The translations under genes and the position numbers were made by a program. A stretch of 64,000 nt of DNA from positions 33,440 to 97,439 of the forward strand of contig NZ_DAMACX010000013.1 in the NCBI RefSeq assembly GCF_031998825.1, read 5' to 3'. The notes under the pieces were generated by a model, which saw only the letters and a list, made by a program, of their open reading frames with translations, searched no databases and was not told the DNA's origin. This DNA is from Pseudescherichia sp031998825 (lineage in GTDB: Bacteria > Pseudomonadota > Gammaproteobacteria > Enterobacterales > Enterobacteriaceae). Numbering within the stretch: the first letter of the stretch is position 1; the number at the start of each line of letters is the position of its first letter. This document shows positions 24,741 to 33,238 of this stretch, piece by piece.

Positions 24741-24776
24741 ATGCTCCGGCGGCTAAGGCTGGGGCATTATTTATTT
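24741..24776 (+). terminator. Terminator between satP and the Rpn gene
   Basis: ATGCTCCGGC (24741-24750) pairs with GCTGGGGCAT (24758-24767), with one wobble and one mismatch, followed by TATTTATTTATTC. It overlaps the stop of the convergent Rpn gene. Confidence 0.6.
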
Positions 24777-25708
24777 ATTCTGGAGCATGCCAGCGCGTCA
24801 AGCGCCTCCTCAGCCAGGCCGGTCAGCTGCATAATCTGCGCACGCTCCATTCCCTGGTTCAACATAGCTTGCGCAATGCGAATGGTAGCTTCAAGACGGC
24901 CTTCGCTACGACCTTCGCTGCGGCCTTGACGCAGCCCTTCCCCATGACCTTCCTGCCTAAGCTGTTCTGCAATAGTCATTAGAATATCCTTATGTTGCGG
25001 GGCCTTTTGCGCCAGTAAACGAATTAGCCCGCTATGATTGGCACTATTTCCAGCCTGCACAAGATAGTGAATTACTGTCCTCAGCTGCTGTCCGGTAGTG
25101 TAGCCCTGCAAAAGTAGGGAAGCCAAATGCTCATGAAATGCCATGAGATCCCGCGCACGAATATGCTTCTGCAAAAACTCAAGAAGCGCCACTCTGCGAT
25201 GCGTCATGATGTCAGCATCAGGAGTGACAGTAACATCGACCAAGAGGAACGCCTGGGTGTAAAGCTGCTGCGCCAGGGCAGGGTTTTCGAATGCATCCAG
25301 CCAGCACATCGGAAAAGGATACGGACTTACGCTGCCATGGTAGAAAAGTATCGGGATCACCAGCGGTAATTTCTCGTTCCCGGCATCCAGATGACGCTGC
25401 ATCGCTGCCAGCGCGTAGCGCATAAGACGGAATGTCATCTGCTTGTCAGGCGTACTCTGATGCTCAAGCAAAGCGTAGATATAGCCCTTGCCATCACGGG
25501 TTTGCACTGACCAGAGCACATCGGAATGACGTGCCTGCAAGTTTTCCTCAATAAAGCTGCCCGATTCAAGGCGTAACGTTTTGAGATCGCATAATTTTAA
25601 GAGATGCTGAGGAAGGTGAATCTCCAGAAAGTCGCGCGCTGTCTCAGGGTGCGTCATAAATTGTTTGAACACCGCGTCGTGCGGTGTAGACGGCGAGATC
25701 CTTGCCAT
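24767..25708 (-). CDS. Rpn family recombination-promoting nuclease (YhgA-like)
   Basis: Rpn proteins are PD-(D/E)XK nucleases, called transposase_31 in older annotation, that raise RecA-independent recombination. The protein has 313 residues from MARISPSTPHDAVFKQF, with AAGGA seven bases upstream of the ATG. Nuclease landmarks are SDVLWSV (metal Asp), then YIYALLEHQS (Glu and Gln), followed by FRLMRYALAAMQ and LPLVIPILFYHG. The C-terminal tail contains EGHGEGLRQGRSEGRSEGRL, encoded partly by tandem 12-bp repeats, then helix RIAQAMLNQGM. It converges on satP and is absent at this site in E. coli K-12, consistent with insertion. Confidence 0.87.
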   Translation of the reverse strand: MARISPSTPHDAVFKQFMTHPETARDFLEIHLPQHLLKLCDLKTLRLESGSFIEENLQARHSDVLWSVQTRDGKGYIYALLEHQSTPDKQMTFRLMRYALAAMQRHLDAGNEKLPLVIPILFYHGSVSPYPFPMCWLDAFENPALAQQLYTQAFLLVDVTVTPDADIMTHRRVALLEFLQKHIRARDLMAFHEHLASLLLQGYTTGQQLRTVIHYLVQAGNSANHSGLIRLLAQKAPQHKDILMTIAEQLRQEGHGEGLRQGRSEGRSEGRLEATIRIAQAMLNQGMERAQIMQLTGLAEEALDALACSRINK

Positions 25709-25739
25709 GTTTTTTCCTTGTAAGTCCAACCTGCTTCCA

Positions 25740-25781
25740 GTATCCGCCTCATTCTGTTCATTGTCAGAACGAGGCGGATAC
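25740..25781. repeat. Long inverted repeat upstream of the Rpn gene
   Basis: Arms GTATCCGCCTCATTCTG and CAGAACGAGGCGGATAC are 17 bp each with one mismatch and an eight-base loop. The element lies 31 bp upstream of the Rpn start and about 40 bp past the MFS gene stop. No T run follows, so a classical terminator is doubtful. Confidence 0.75.
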
Positions 25782-25820
25782 CCTGCGAGGATACTCGGAA
25801 AAAATGCAGCAAACAGAAGA

Positions 25821-27134
25821 CTATAAAGACGTTTGATTCAATTCAGCGCGAGGCGTAACGTCTTGCGGGTTCAAATCCTGCCGTAGCCAGATCCCTAATC
25901 CTAATCCCACCAGTGCCAGCGCCAGCACGTACCAGGCCGGGGCCAGCGGCGAGACGCCCATCAGCAGGGTGACCGCAATCGGCGTCAGCCCGCCAAAGAT
26001 GGCGTAGGAGACGTTGTAGGAGAAGGAGATACCAGTGAAGCGTACCTCTGCCGGGAACGCCCGCACCATGACGTAGGGCACCGCCCCTACTACTCCGACA
26101 CCCAGCCCCGCCAGGCCATAGAGCAGAGAGAGATGTTCCGGGTGCGTCCCGGCAAAGTGATAGAAGATGCCGCTGGTGCAGGCCAGCAGAATGCTGCCGA
26201 TGATAAAGGTTCTGCTCGCCCCAAAGCGGTCCGCCGCCAGCCCAGCCAGCAGGCAGCCAATGCAGAGCATAATGGTCGCCACACTGTTGGCCTGCAGGGT
26301 CAGGGCCGGAGCAAGTCCATACTGCTTTTGCAGCCACACCGGCGACATCAGGATCACCACCACGATGCCGGCGGAGAGCAGCCAGGTGAGCAGCATTGAG
26401 ATCGCCACCGCCTTCTTATGCTTCACCACCACGGCCTTCACCGGCAGCTCCTGGGCCAGGGCCTTACGCTGCTGCATCTCAAGGAAGATCGGCGTCTCCT
26501 GCAGCCAGCGGCGCAGGTACATCGCCACCAGGCCAAACGCGCCGCCGAGCAGGAACGGAATACGCCAGCCAAAATCGTGCAGCATCTCCGGCGTCATGGC
26601 GCGGTTAACTACCGTCGCCACTACCGATCCGAGCAGGATACCCACGGTGAGGCCCGCCGTCAGGGTGCCGCAGGCGATGCCGATCCGCCGGGCTGGCACA
26701 TGTTCAGCGACAAAAACCCATGCCCCCGGCACCTCGCCGCCGATCGCCGCCCCCTGTAAAAGACGCATCAGCAGCAGGAGCAGCGGCGCAGCAATACCGA
26801 TAGAGGCGTAGGTGGGCAGCAGGCCAATTGCCAGAGTCGGCACCGCCATCAGCAGAATGCTCAGGGTAAACATCTTCTTCCGCCCGACCAGATCGCCAAA
26901 GTGCGCCATGATAATGCCGCCCAGCGGCCGCGCCAGATAGCCTGCGGCAAAGATGCCAAAGGTCTGGACCTGACGCAGCCACTCGGGAATATCCGCCGGG
27001 AAGAAGAGCGCCCCGACGACGGCAGCAAAGAAGACGAAGATGATGAAATCATAAAACTCCAGCGCGCCGCCAAGGGCAGCGAGCGAGAGCGTTTTATAAT
27101 CCTGGCGATTCAGAGGACGTGTTTTTTCAGACAT
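25821..27134 (-). CDS. MFS transporter, metabolite:H+ symporter type
   Basis: This inner-membrane transporter has 437 residues and about twelve hydrophobic segments. The N-terminal motif GGALEFYDFIIFVFFAAV and the loop motif HFGDLVGRKKMF between helices 2 and 3 are characteristic of the MHS family (ShiA, ProP, KgtP and YdfJ relatives). LLQGAAIGGEVPGAWVFVAEH in helix 4 fits too. The substrate is probably an organic acid or zwitterion but cannot be read. It lies between the Rpn gene and mog and has no counterpart in E. coli K-12 at this place. The ribosome-binding site is weak. Confidence 0.85.
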   Translation of the reverse strand: MSEKTRPLNRQDYKTLSLAALGGALEFYDFIIFVFFAAVVGALFFPADIPEWLRQVQTFGIFAAGYLARPLGGIIMAHFGDLVGRKKMFTLSILLMAVPTLAIGLLPTYASIGIAAPLLLLLMRLLQGAAIGGEVPGAWVFVAEHVPARRIGIACGTLTAGLTVGILLGSVVATVVNRAMTPEMLHDFGWRIPFLLGGAFGLVAMYLRRWLQETPIFLEMQQRKALAQELPVKAVVVKHKKAVAISMLLTWLLSAGIVVVILMSPVWLQKQYGLAPALTLQANSVATIMLCIGCLLAGLAADRFGASRTFIIGSILLACTSGIFYHFAGTHPEHLSLLYGLAGLGVGVVGAVPYVMVRAFPAEVRFTGISFSYNVSYAIFGGLTPIAVTLLMGVSPLAPAWYVLALALVGLGLGIWLRQDLNPQDVTPRAELNQTSL

Positions 27135-27261
27135 AACGAACCATGTGCGAAGAGAGGTGGATGAGTTTATTTTTTACGGCATATGTAAAGTTAAAATTAC
27201 TATATCGTAAAAAAATCAACACGCCATACCCGACATGGCTTATACCAGAAAAGTTATTTCT

Positions 27262-27849
27262 TCAGGAGATTGTTTCGCGTCTTGCGCTTTTGGGTCGAAA
27301 AGCTGCTACCACATCCTGATTCGTTTCCACATAAGGCCCTTCAAGCAGCTGTAAACAATAAGGTACGCTTGCGAAGATACCCGGCACAACGACTTTTCCA
27401 TCGGTCTCTTTGACCCCTTCCAGCGTCTCCTGAATCGACTTCGGCTGGCCGGGAAGATTGAGGATCAGCGCCTGCTTGCGGATCACCCCCACCTGGCGCG
27501 ACAGGATAGCGGTGGGTACAAAGTGCAGGCTGATCTGCCGCATCTGCTCGCCAAAGCCCGGCATCTCACGATCGGCAACCGCCAGCGTCGCGTCGGGCGT
27601 GACGTCCCGGCGCGCTGGCCCCGTGCCGCCGGTGGTCAGAACCAGATGGCAGCTCATCTCATCCACCAGCTCACACAGCGTCTGCTCAATGATCGCCTGC
27701 TCGTCCGGAATAAGACGGGTTTCGATGGTAAAAGGGGTCGCGAGGGCGGAGGCCAGCCAGGCTTCAAGGGCAGGAATACCCTTATCCTGATAGACACCGC
27801 TGGAGGCGCGGTCGGAGACAGAGACTAAGCCGATGCGTAATGTATTCAT
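27262..27849 (-). CDS. mog: Molybdopterin adenylyltransferase
   Basis: Mog adenylylates molybdopterin before MoeA inserts molybdate. The 195 residues from MNTLRIGLVSVSDRASSG equal the E. coli length. The MoCF signature LTTGGTGPARRDVTPD (about residues 71-86) and the loop LNLPGQPKS are intact. An upstream in-frame extension of 33 residues is not conserved. It lies downstream of talB with a terminator between them. Confidence 0.96.
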   Translation of the reverse strand: MNTLRIGLVSVSDRASSGVYQDKGIPALEAWLASALATPFTIETRLIPDEQAIIEQTLCELVDEMSCHLVLTTGGTGPARRDVTPDATLAVADREMPGFGEQMRQISLHFVPTAILSRQVGVIRKQALILNLPGQPKSIQETLEGVKETDGKVVVPGIFASVPYCLQLLEGPYVETNQDVVAAFRPKSARRETIS

Positions 27850-27916
27850 AGCATTTCCGTTCAAACAATATCGATACGGGAATGATACACGCAGAGGGGA
27901 ATAACAGACAGGATCG

Positions 27917-27950
27917 AAAAACAGGAGCGTGACCGGAGGCCCGGCCACGC
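27917..27950 (-). terminator. talB terminator
   Basis: GCGTGGCCGG / CCGGTCACGC (minus strand, one G-T wobble, four-base loop) is followed by TCCTGTTTTTCG, immediately after the talB stop. Confidence 0.7.
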
Positions 27951-27957
27951 AGAGGAA

Positions 27958-28911
27958 TTACAGCAGATCGCCGATCATTGTTTCCAGTTTACCCTGGTCA
28001 ACGGCAAACTTGCGGATACCGTCCGCCAGCTTGTCTACTGCCATTGGATCCTGGTTGTGTTCCCACAGGAACTCGGCTTCGGTGATGCGCTCCGGACGTG
28101 CTTTCACTTCACCGCTGAAGGAGAGCTTACGCTCTACCGTCCCTTCGCTCTCTGCCAGCTCTTTCAGCAGCGCAGGGGCGATGGTCAGGCGGTCGCAGCC
28201 TGCCAGCTCAACGATCTCACCGACGTTACGGAAGCTTGCGCCCATCACGACGGTTTCATAGCCGTGCTGCTTGTAGTATTCGTAGATTTCGGTCACAGAG
28301 ACGACACCCGGATCTTCTGCCGGCGCGTACTCTTTCTTATCGGTGTTGGACTTGTACCAGTCAAGGATACGGCCCACGAACGGCGAAATCAGGAACACAC
28401 CCGCTTCAGCACAGGCGCGCGCCTGGGCGAAGGAGAACAGCAGGGTCAGGTTACAGTTGATGCCCTCTTTCTCCAGCTGCTCAGCGGCACGAATGCCCTG
28501 CCAGGTGGAGGCCAGCTTGATCAGAATGCGATCGTTGCTGATGCCCGCGTCGTTGTAGAGCTTGATCAGGCGCTTGGCTTTGGCAATGGAGCCTTCGGTG
28601 TCGTAGGAGAGGCGCGCGTCCACTTCGGTAGAGATGCGGCCCGGCACCAACTTCAGGATCTCCAGACCGATGTTCACCGCCAGCTTGTCGGAGGCGTCAA
28701 CGATCTGCTGCGCGCGGTCGCTGCTCTGGCTTTTTGCCCAGGTCACGGCGTCGTCAATCAGCTTGCGGTATTCAGGGATCTGGGCTGCGTTAAGGATCAG
28801 AGAAGGGTTGGTAGTAGCATCCTGCGGCTGATACAGCTTCATTGCCGCGATGTCTCCGGTGTCGGCCACCACGGTGGTGAACTGACGCAGGGAGGTCAAT
28901 TTATCCGTCAT
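27958..28911 (-). CDS. talB: Transaldolase B
   Basis: Transaldolase moves a dihydroxyacetone unit between sugar phosphates in the non-oxidative pentose phosphate pathway. The 317 residues equal E. coli TalB. The Schiff-base lysine is K132 in RILIKLASTW, and the TTNPSLI motif is at about residues 33-39. The start is MTDKLTSLRQ at 28911; 21 upstream in-frame residues are not conserved. The gene is divergent from yaaJ. Confidence 0.97.
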   Translation of the reverse strand: MTDKLTSLRQFTTVVADTGDIAAMKLYQPQDATTNPSLILNAAQIPEYRKLIDDAVTWAKSQSSDRAQQIVDASDKLAVNIGLEILKLVPGRISTEVDARLSYDTEGSIAKAKRLIKLYNDAGISNDRILIKLASTWQGIRAAEQLEKEGINCNLTLLFSFAQARACAEAGVFLISPFVGRILDWYKSNTDKKEYAPAEDPGVVSVTEIYEYYKQHGYETVVMGASFRNVGEIVELAGCDRLTIAPALLKELAESEGTVERKLSFSGEVKARPERITEAEFLWEHNQDPMAVDKLADGIRKFAVDQGKLETMIGDLL

Positions 28912-29104
28912 AATCGTGTTTCTCTTTAAACAGCTTGTTAGGGGGATGTAACCGGTCTTCCCTGATGATATCACGACGCACTGTCAGCGCAACCGCAGAC
29001 AGTGCCCAAACCTGGAGTATGGTAGACTCGGTCAACGACGCGTTGCGCCGCCTGAAAATGGCAGCGTTTACACTGGCTTAGCGGCATGAACAAGAGGAAT
29101 GTGA

Positions 29105-30535
29105 ATGCCAGATTTTTTCCTGTTTATCAATGAAATACTGTGGGGCTCGGTGATGATCTATCTGCTTATGGGTGCAGGGATCTGGTTTACCGTACGCACG
29201 GGATTTATTCAGTTTCGCTATCTGCGCCACGTCGGCAAGAGTTTGAAAAACAGCGTGACACCCCAGCCTGGCGGGCTAACCTCTTTCCAGGCGCTCTGCA
29301 CCAGCCTCGCTGCGCGCGTCGGCAGCGGCAACCTGGTGGGCGTAGCGCTGGCGATCTCCGCCGGGGGGCCGGGTGCGGTCTTCTGGATGTGGATCTCCGC
29401 GCTGATCGGTATGGCCACCGCCTTTGCCGAGTGCGCGCTGGCGCAGCTCTATAAAGAGCGCGACGAACATAACCAGTTTCGCGGCGGCCCCGCCTGGTAC
29501 ATTACCCGCGGCCTGGGCATGCGCTGGATGGGCATCGTGTTCGCCCTCTTCCTGCTGCTGGTCTACGGTCTCATTTTCAACACCGTCCAGTCCAACTCTA
29601 TGGCCCACGCTCTGCGCTACGCCTGGGAGATACCGGAGCTGCTGAGCGGTGTGCTTTTAGCTGTCATCACCCTGCTGGCGATTATGCTCGGCATTCGCGG
29701 CGTCGCCCGCATTATGCAGTGGCTGGTTCCGGCCATGACGCTGGTGTGGGTGCTCGCCAGCCTGCTAATCAGCGCCTGGCACGTTGAGCAGCTCCCCGGC
29801 ATCGTCAACGCCATCTTCCGCTGCGCCTTTGGCTGGCACGAGGCGGCGGCAGGTGCGCTCGGCTACACCGTTAGCCAGGCGCTGACCAGCGGCTTTCAAC
29901 GCGGCATGCTATCGAACGAGGCGGGCATGGGCACGACGCCTAATGCAGCGGCGGCAGCGGCCTCCTGGCCTCCGCATCCGGCTGCCCAGGGGATCGTCCA
30001 GATGATCGGCGTCTTTACCGATACCATTATCGTCTGTACCGCCAGCGCGCTCATCGTCCTGCTGGCCGACGAGGCGGCGGCGCACGACGCGCTAAACGGC
30101 ATTGAGCTAGTACAGCAGGCGATGGTCTCCCTGACCGGCAGCTGGGCCGCCGGGTTCGTCGCGGTAATTACCGTGCTGTTTGCCTTCACTACCATTGTGG
30201 TGAACTACATCTATGCCGAAAACAATCTGATCTTTCTTCGCCTGCACAGCAAACGCAACCTCTGGCTGCTGCGCACCGGTACGCTGCTGATGGTGATCAC
30301 CGGATCGCTGCTAAGCCTGCCGATGGTTTGGCAGCTGGCGGACGTGATGATGGCGCTAATAACGATTGTCAACCTCAGCGCCATCCTGCTGCTGTCGCCG
30401 GTGGTGCGGATTATCGCCAATGACTATCTGCGCCAGCGCAGGCTGGGGGTGCGGCCGGTGTTTAATCCTCAGCGCTATCCGGAGATCCAACGTCAGCTGG
30501 CTCCAGGCGCGTGGGATAACCTGCCGGATCGTTAA
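29105..30535 (+). CDS. yaaJ: Sodium:alanine/glycine symporter family transporter YaaJ
   Basis: This AGCS-family inner-membrane transporter is presumed to import alanine or glycine with Na+. The 476 residues equal E. coli YaaJ. Hydrophobic segments run throughout. Landmarks are PQPGGLTSFQALCTSLAARV, the signature GSGNLVGVALAI with GGPGAVFWMW, and FQRGMLSNEAGMGTTPNAAA. GAGG precedes the ATG. The gene is divergent from talB and followed by yaaA 94 bp later. Confidence 0.94.
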   Translation: MPDFFLFINEILWGSVMIYLLMGAGIWFTVRTGFIQFRYLRHVGKSLKNSVTPQPGGLTSFQALCTSLAARVGSGNLVGVALAISAGGPGAVFWMWISALIGMATAFAECALAQLYKERDEHNQFRGGPAWYITRGLGMRWMGIVFALFLLLVYGLIFNTVQSNSMAHALRYAWEIPELLSGVLLAVITLLAIMLGIRGVARIMQWLVPAMTLVWVLASLLISAWHVEQLPGIVNAIFRCAFGWHEAAAGALGYTVSQALTSGFQRGMLSNEAGMGTTPNAAAAAASWPPHPAAQGIVQMIGVFTDTIIVCTASALIVLLADEAAAHDALNGIELVQQAMVSLTGSWAAGFVAVITVLFAFTTIVVNYIYAENNLIFLRLHSKRNLWLLRTGTLLMVITGSLLSLPMVWQLADVMMALITIVNLSAILLLSPVVRIIANDYLRQRRLGVRPVFNPQRYPEIQRQLAPGAWDNLPDR

Positions 30536-30570
30536 GATGGCAATCACAACTATCGATCAACGCAGGCGAT

Positions 30571-30602
30571 TTTTTTGCTACAGTCCGTTTTTTGCTAAAG
30601 TC
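30571..30602 (+). repeat. Tandem 15-bp direct repeat before yaaA
   Basis: TTTTTTGCTACAGTC (30571-30585) and TTTTTTGCTAAAGTC (30588-30602) differ at one position and are spaced 17 bp apart. They end 27 bp before the yaaA ATG and may be part of its promoter or a two-site operator. Confidence 0.6.
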
Positions 30603-30629
30603 TGCGCAAATTTTCCCTAAGGAGTGGAC

Positions 30630-31403
30630 ATGCTGATCCTAATCTCGCCGGCCAAGACGCTGGATTATCAAAGCCCGCTGGCCACCCAGCGCTATACGCA
30701 GCCGGTGCTGCTGGATCACGCCCAGCAGCTGATTGACGTTGCCCGTCAGCTCTCCGCGCCGCAAATCAAAACCTTGATGGGCATTAGCGATAAGCTGGCC
30801 GATCTTAACGCCACCCGTTTTCACGACTGGCAGCCGGACTTTACTCCCGATAATGCCCGTCAGGCGATTCTGGCCTTTAAGGGTGATGTCTATGCCGGTA
30901 TGCAGGCCGAGACTTTAAGCGACGACGATTTTACCTTCGCCCAGCAGCACCTGCGCATGCTCTCCGGTCTCTACGGCGTGCTGCGCCCGCTCGATCTGAT
31001 GCAGCCCTACCGTCTGGAGATGGGCATTCGCCTGCAAAACTCCAGAGGCAGCGATCTCTATCAGTTCTGGGGTGAGACCATTACCCAAACGCTCAACGAA
31101 GCGCTGGCGGCCCAGGGCGATAACATCATCGTTAACCTGGCGTCGGATGAGTACTTCCGGGCGGTGAAGCCGAAGCAGCTTGCTGGCGAGATCGTGAAAC
31201 CGGTCTTCCTTGATGAGAAAAACGGTGCTTTTAAGGTGATCAGTTTCTATGCCAAAAAAGCGCGCGGGCTAATGAGCCGCTACATTATTGAAAACCGTCT
31301 GACGACGCCGGAGCAGCTCAAGGCGTTTGATGTGGATGGCTACGCCTTTGATGAAGAGGCGTCGAAAAAGAACGAGCTGATCTTTAAGCGTCGCGAGCGC
31401 TAA
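30630..31403 (+). CDS. yaaA: Peroxide stress protein YaaA
   Basis: YaaA lowers intracellular free iron during peroxide stress and protects DNA; in E. coli it is induced by OxyR. The protein has 257 residues, one fewer than E. coli, and is a DUF328 member beginning MLILISPAKTLDYQSPL. MLSGLYGVLRPLDLMQPYRLEMG is the most conserved block. AAGGAG lies five bases before the ATG; a GTG six bases earlier is inside that motif and is not the start. Confidence 0.95.
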   Translation: MLILISPAKTLDYQSPLATQRYTQPVLLDHAQQLIDVARQLSAPQIKTLMGISDKLADLNATRFHDWQPDFTPDNARQAILAFKGDVYAGMQAETLSDDDFTFAQQHLRMLSGLYGVLRPLDLMQPYRLEMGIRLQNSRGSDLYQFWGETITQTLNEALAAQGDNIIVNLASDEYFRAVKPKQLAGEIVKPVFLDEKNGAFKVISFYAKKARGLMSRYIIENRLTTPEQLKAFDVDGYAFDEEASKKNELIFKRRER

Positions 31404-31425
31404 GCGGCCCGCGACGTCGTCGTAA

Positions 31426-31722
31426 TTAGTGGTGGTGACGGTCCGGGCCATGGCCCAGATGGCGGCCGTTATCGTGACGATCAAAGTCACGACGGTCCGG
31501 ACGGTGCGGCTGCCAGCGGTTTTCCCGCCACTCGTAGTGTTTTTTCCAGTAGCTGTGGTCACGCCAGTGGCCGCCGTCCCAGTAGTTGCCACTGTTGTCG
31601 CGATCGCCAATCTGCAGTTTCACTGAGGGCAGCAGGGTTAACTCTGCCGCCTGGGCCGCCATTGGAGCAATGGTCAGCATGGAGAGGGCAAGGAACAGAG
31701 GTTTTAAAATAGGCTTCAACAT
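31426..31722 (-). CDS. yaaX: Secreted His-rich protein YaaX (DUF2502)
   Basis: Its function is not established. The 98 residues start with a clear signal peptide (MLKPILKPLFLALSMLTIAP, cleavage after AAQA). The conserved block VKLQIGDRDNSGNYWDGGHW follows. The tail is very rich in His, Arg and Asp and ends in HHH, which suggests metal binding in the periplasm. AAGGAG lies eight bases before the ATG. It converges on yaaA with 22 bp between. Confidence 0.9.
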   Translation of the reverse strand: MLKPILKPLFLALSMLTIAPMAAQAAELTLLPSVKLQIGDRDNSGNYWDGGHWRDHSYWKKHYEWRENRWQPHRPDRRDFDRHDNGRHLGHGPDRHHH

Positions 31723-31899
31723 GGGTAACTCCTTACTTCTTTTTTGGCCCGTTGTGGGCTGATGTAAAGAGATTACGTAATCCGTTACCGAGTTGTTATT
31801 CTCTGCAATCCTAATCTGTAAGTTACCGCATTTATTGGGAATTCCTGCTTTTTCTCTGCACTATTCCTGCACATTTTCTTCATATTTGGGCGTAAAAAA

Positions 31900-31933
31900 G
31901 CCCGGTGGCGGCGACGCCTTACCGGGCCTACAG
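31900..31933. repeat. REP palindrome downstream of thrC
   Basis: GCCCGGTGGCGGCGACGCC and TTACCGGGCCTACAG form a REP unit 16 bp after the thrC stop, where it may protect the 3' end of the thr operon mRNA. No intrinsic terminator is evident near it. Confidence 0.8.
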
Positions 31934-31948
31934 AGTGAGCAACACGCT

Positions 31949-33235
31949 TTATGCTTTTTGCATCATCAGCTCGCGCAGGGCGGCAAAATCAGCCGGCAGG
32001 CTATGAGAGAGCAGCGGCAGATCCGCACGCTCCGCCAGTGCGGCAGGCAGATCCAGCGTGTCGCCAAGGATCGCCTCTACGCTCTCTTTGAACTTCGCCG
32101 GATGCGCGGTGCCAAGGAACAGGCCGTACTCGCCCGGATTCAATTGGTCGCGCAGCGCGCGGTAGGCCACCGCCGCATGCGGCTCGGAGAGGTATCCCTT
32201 CTCTTTCAGCTCCAGCATGGTGGCTTTGGTCACCTCGTCATCAATGGCAGCATAGCCCAGTTCGTTCAGACGCCAGATTTTGCGGCGGAACAGCTCCTCC
32301 ACGCGTGGCCAGTTGTTCGGCTGGCTGACGTCCATGGCGTTGGAGAGGGTCGCCAGGGTCGCGTTCGGGCTCCACTCCCCCGCTTGCAGGAAGCGCGGCA
32401 CGGTGTCGTTGGCGTTGGTAGCAGCAATAAAGCGCTTCACCGGCAGGCCCAGCGATTTTGCCAGCAGGCCAGCGGTGAGATCGCCAAAGTTACCGCTCGG
32501 TACGGAGATCACCAGCTGGTTACGTGCCTCCTGCGGCAGCTGCGCCACCGCCTCGAAGTAGTAGCAGATCTGCGCCAGCAGGCGGCTGATGTTGATCGAG
32601 TTCGCCGAGTTCAGCCCCAGCTTCTGCTTCAGCTCTTCATCATCAAAGGCCTGCTTGACCAGCGCCTGGCAGGCGTCAAAGTCGCCGTCGATAGCGACCG
32701 TCTCGATGTTGCCCCCCAGCGTACAGAAAAGCTTCTCCTGCAGCGGGCTGATTTTGCCCTGCGGATAGAGGATCACCACGCGCACGTTTTTCAGGCCGTA
32801 GAAGGCATGAGCCACGGCCGCGCCGGTATCCCCGGAGGTGGCGGTGAGAATGGTCACCGGCTTATCGCCGCTGATGTGGGTCAGCATCTGCGCCATAAAG
32901 CGGCCGCCGAAGTCTTTAAACGCCAGCGTCGGGCCGTGGAACAGCTCCAGGCAGCCGATGTCATCCTCGACCTTGCTCACCGGCGCAGGGAAGGTAAAGG
33001 CCGTCCGCACGCGCTCCTCCAGCAGCTCCTGCGGGATCTCATCCCCAATGAAGGCCGCGAGGATCTTTGCGCTACGGCTGACGAAATCCTGCTCCAGCAT
33101 CTCGTCGATTTCTGTCAGGTTGAACTCGGGCAGATCGTGCGGGAAGAAAAGCCCCTGCTGCTTACCCAGCCCCTGCGTAACCGCCTGGGCAAAGGAGACC
33201 TGCTCGTTGTGATCTTTAAGGTTGTAGAGTTTCAT
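31949..33235 (-). CDS. thrC: Threonine synthase
   Basis: ThrC converts O-phosphohomoserine to threonine with pyridoxal phosphate. The 428 residues equal the E. coli length. The PLP lysine lies in GPTLAFKDFGGRF (about residues 101-113), and the phosphate-binding loops TATSGDTGAAVAH and VPSGNFGDLTAG are present. It is the last gene of the thr operon, 3 bp after thrB. Confidence 0.97.
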   Translation of the reverse strand: MKLYNLKDHNEQVSFAQAVTQGLGKQQGLFFPHDLPEFNLTEIDEMLEQDFVSRSAKILAAFIGDEIPQELLEERVRTAFTFPAPVSKVEDDIGCLELFHGPTLAFKDFGGRFMAQMLTHISGDKPVTILTATSGDTGAAVAHAFYGLKNVRVVILYPQGKISPLQEKLFCTLGGNIETVAIDGDFDACQALVKQAFDDEELKQKLGLNSANSINISRLLAQICYYFEAVAQLPQEARNQLVISVPSGNFGDLTAGLLAKSLGLPVKRFIAATNANDTVPRFLQAGEWSPNATLATLSNAMDVSQPNNWPRVEELFRRKIWRLNELGYAAIDDEVTKATMLELKEKGYLSEPHAAVAYRALRDQLNPGEYGLFLGTAHPAKFKESVEAILGDTLDLPAALAERADLPLLSHSLPADFAALRELMMQKA

Positions 33236-33238
33236 TAA

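Noticed and set aside
31793..33238. Open frame of 481 codons antisense to thrC
   Set aside because: Covers thrC on the other strand and is made of shadow-like sequence; thrC is complete and conserved.
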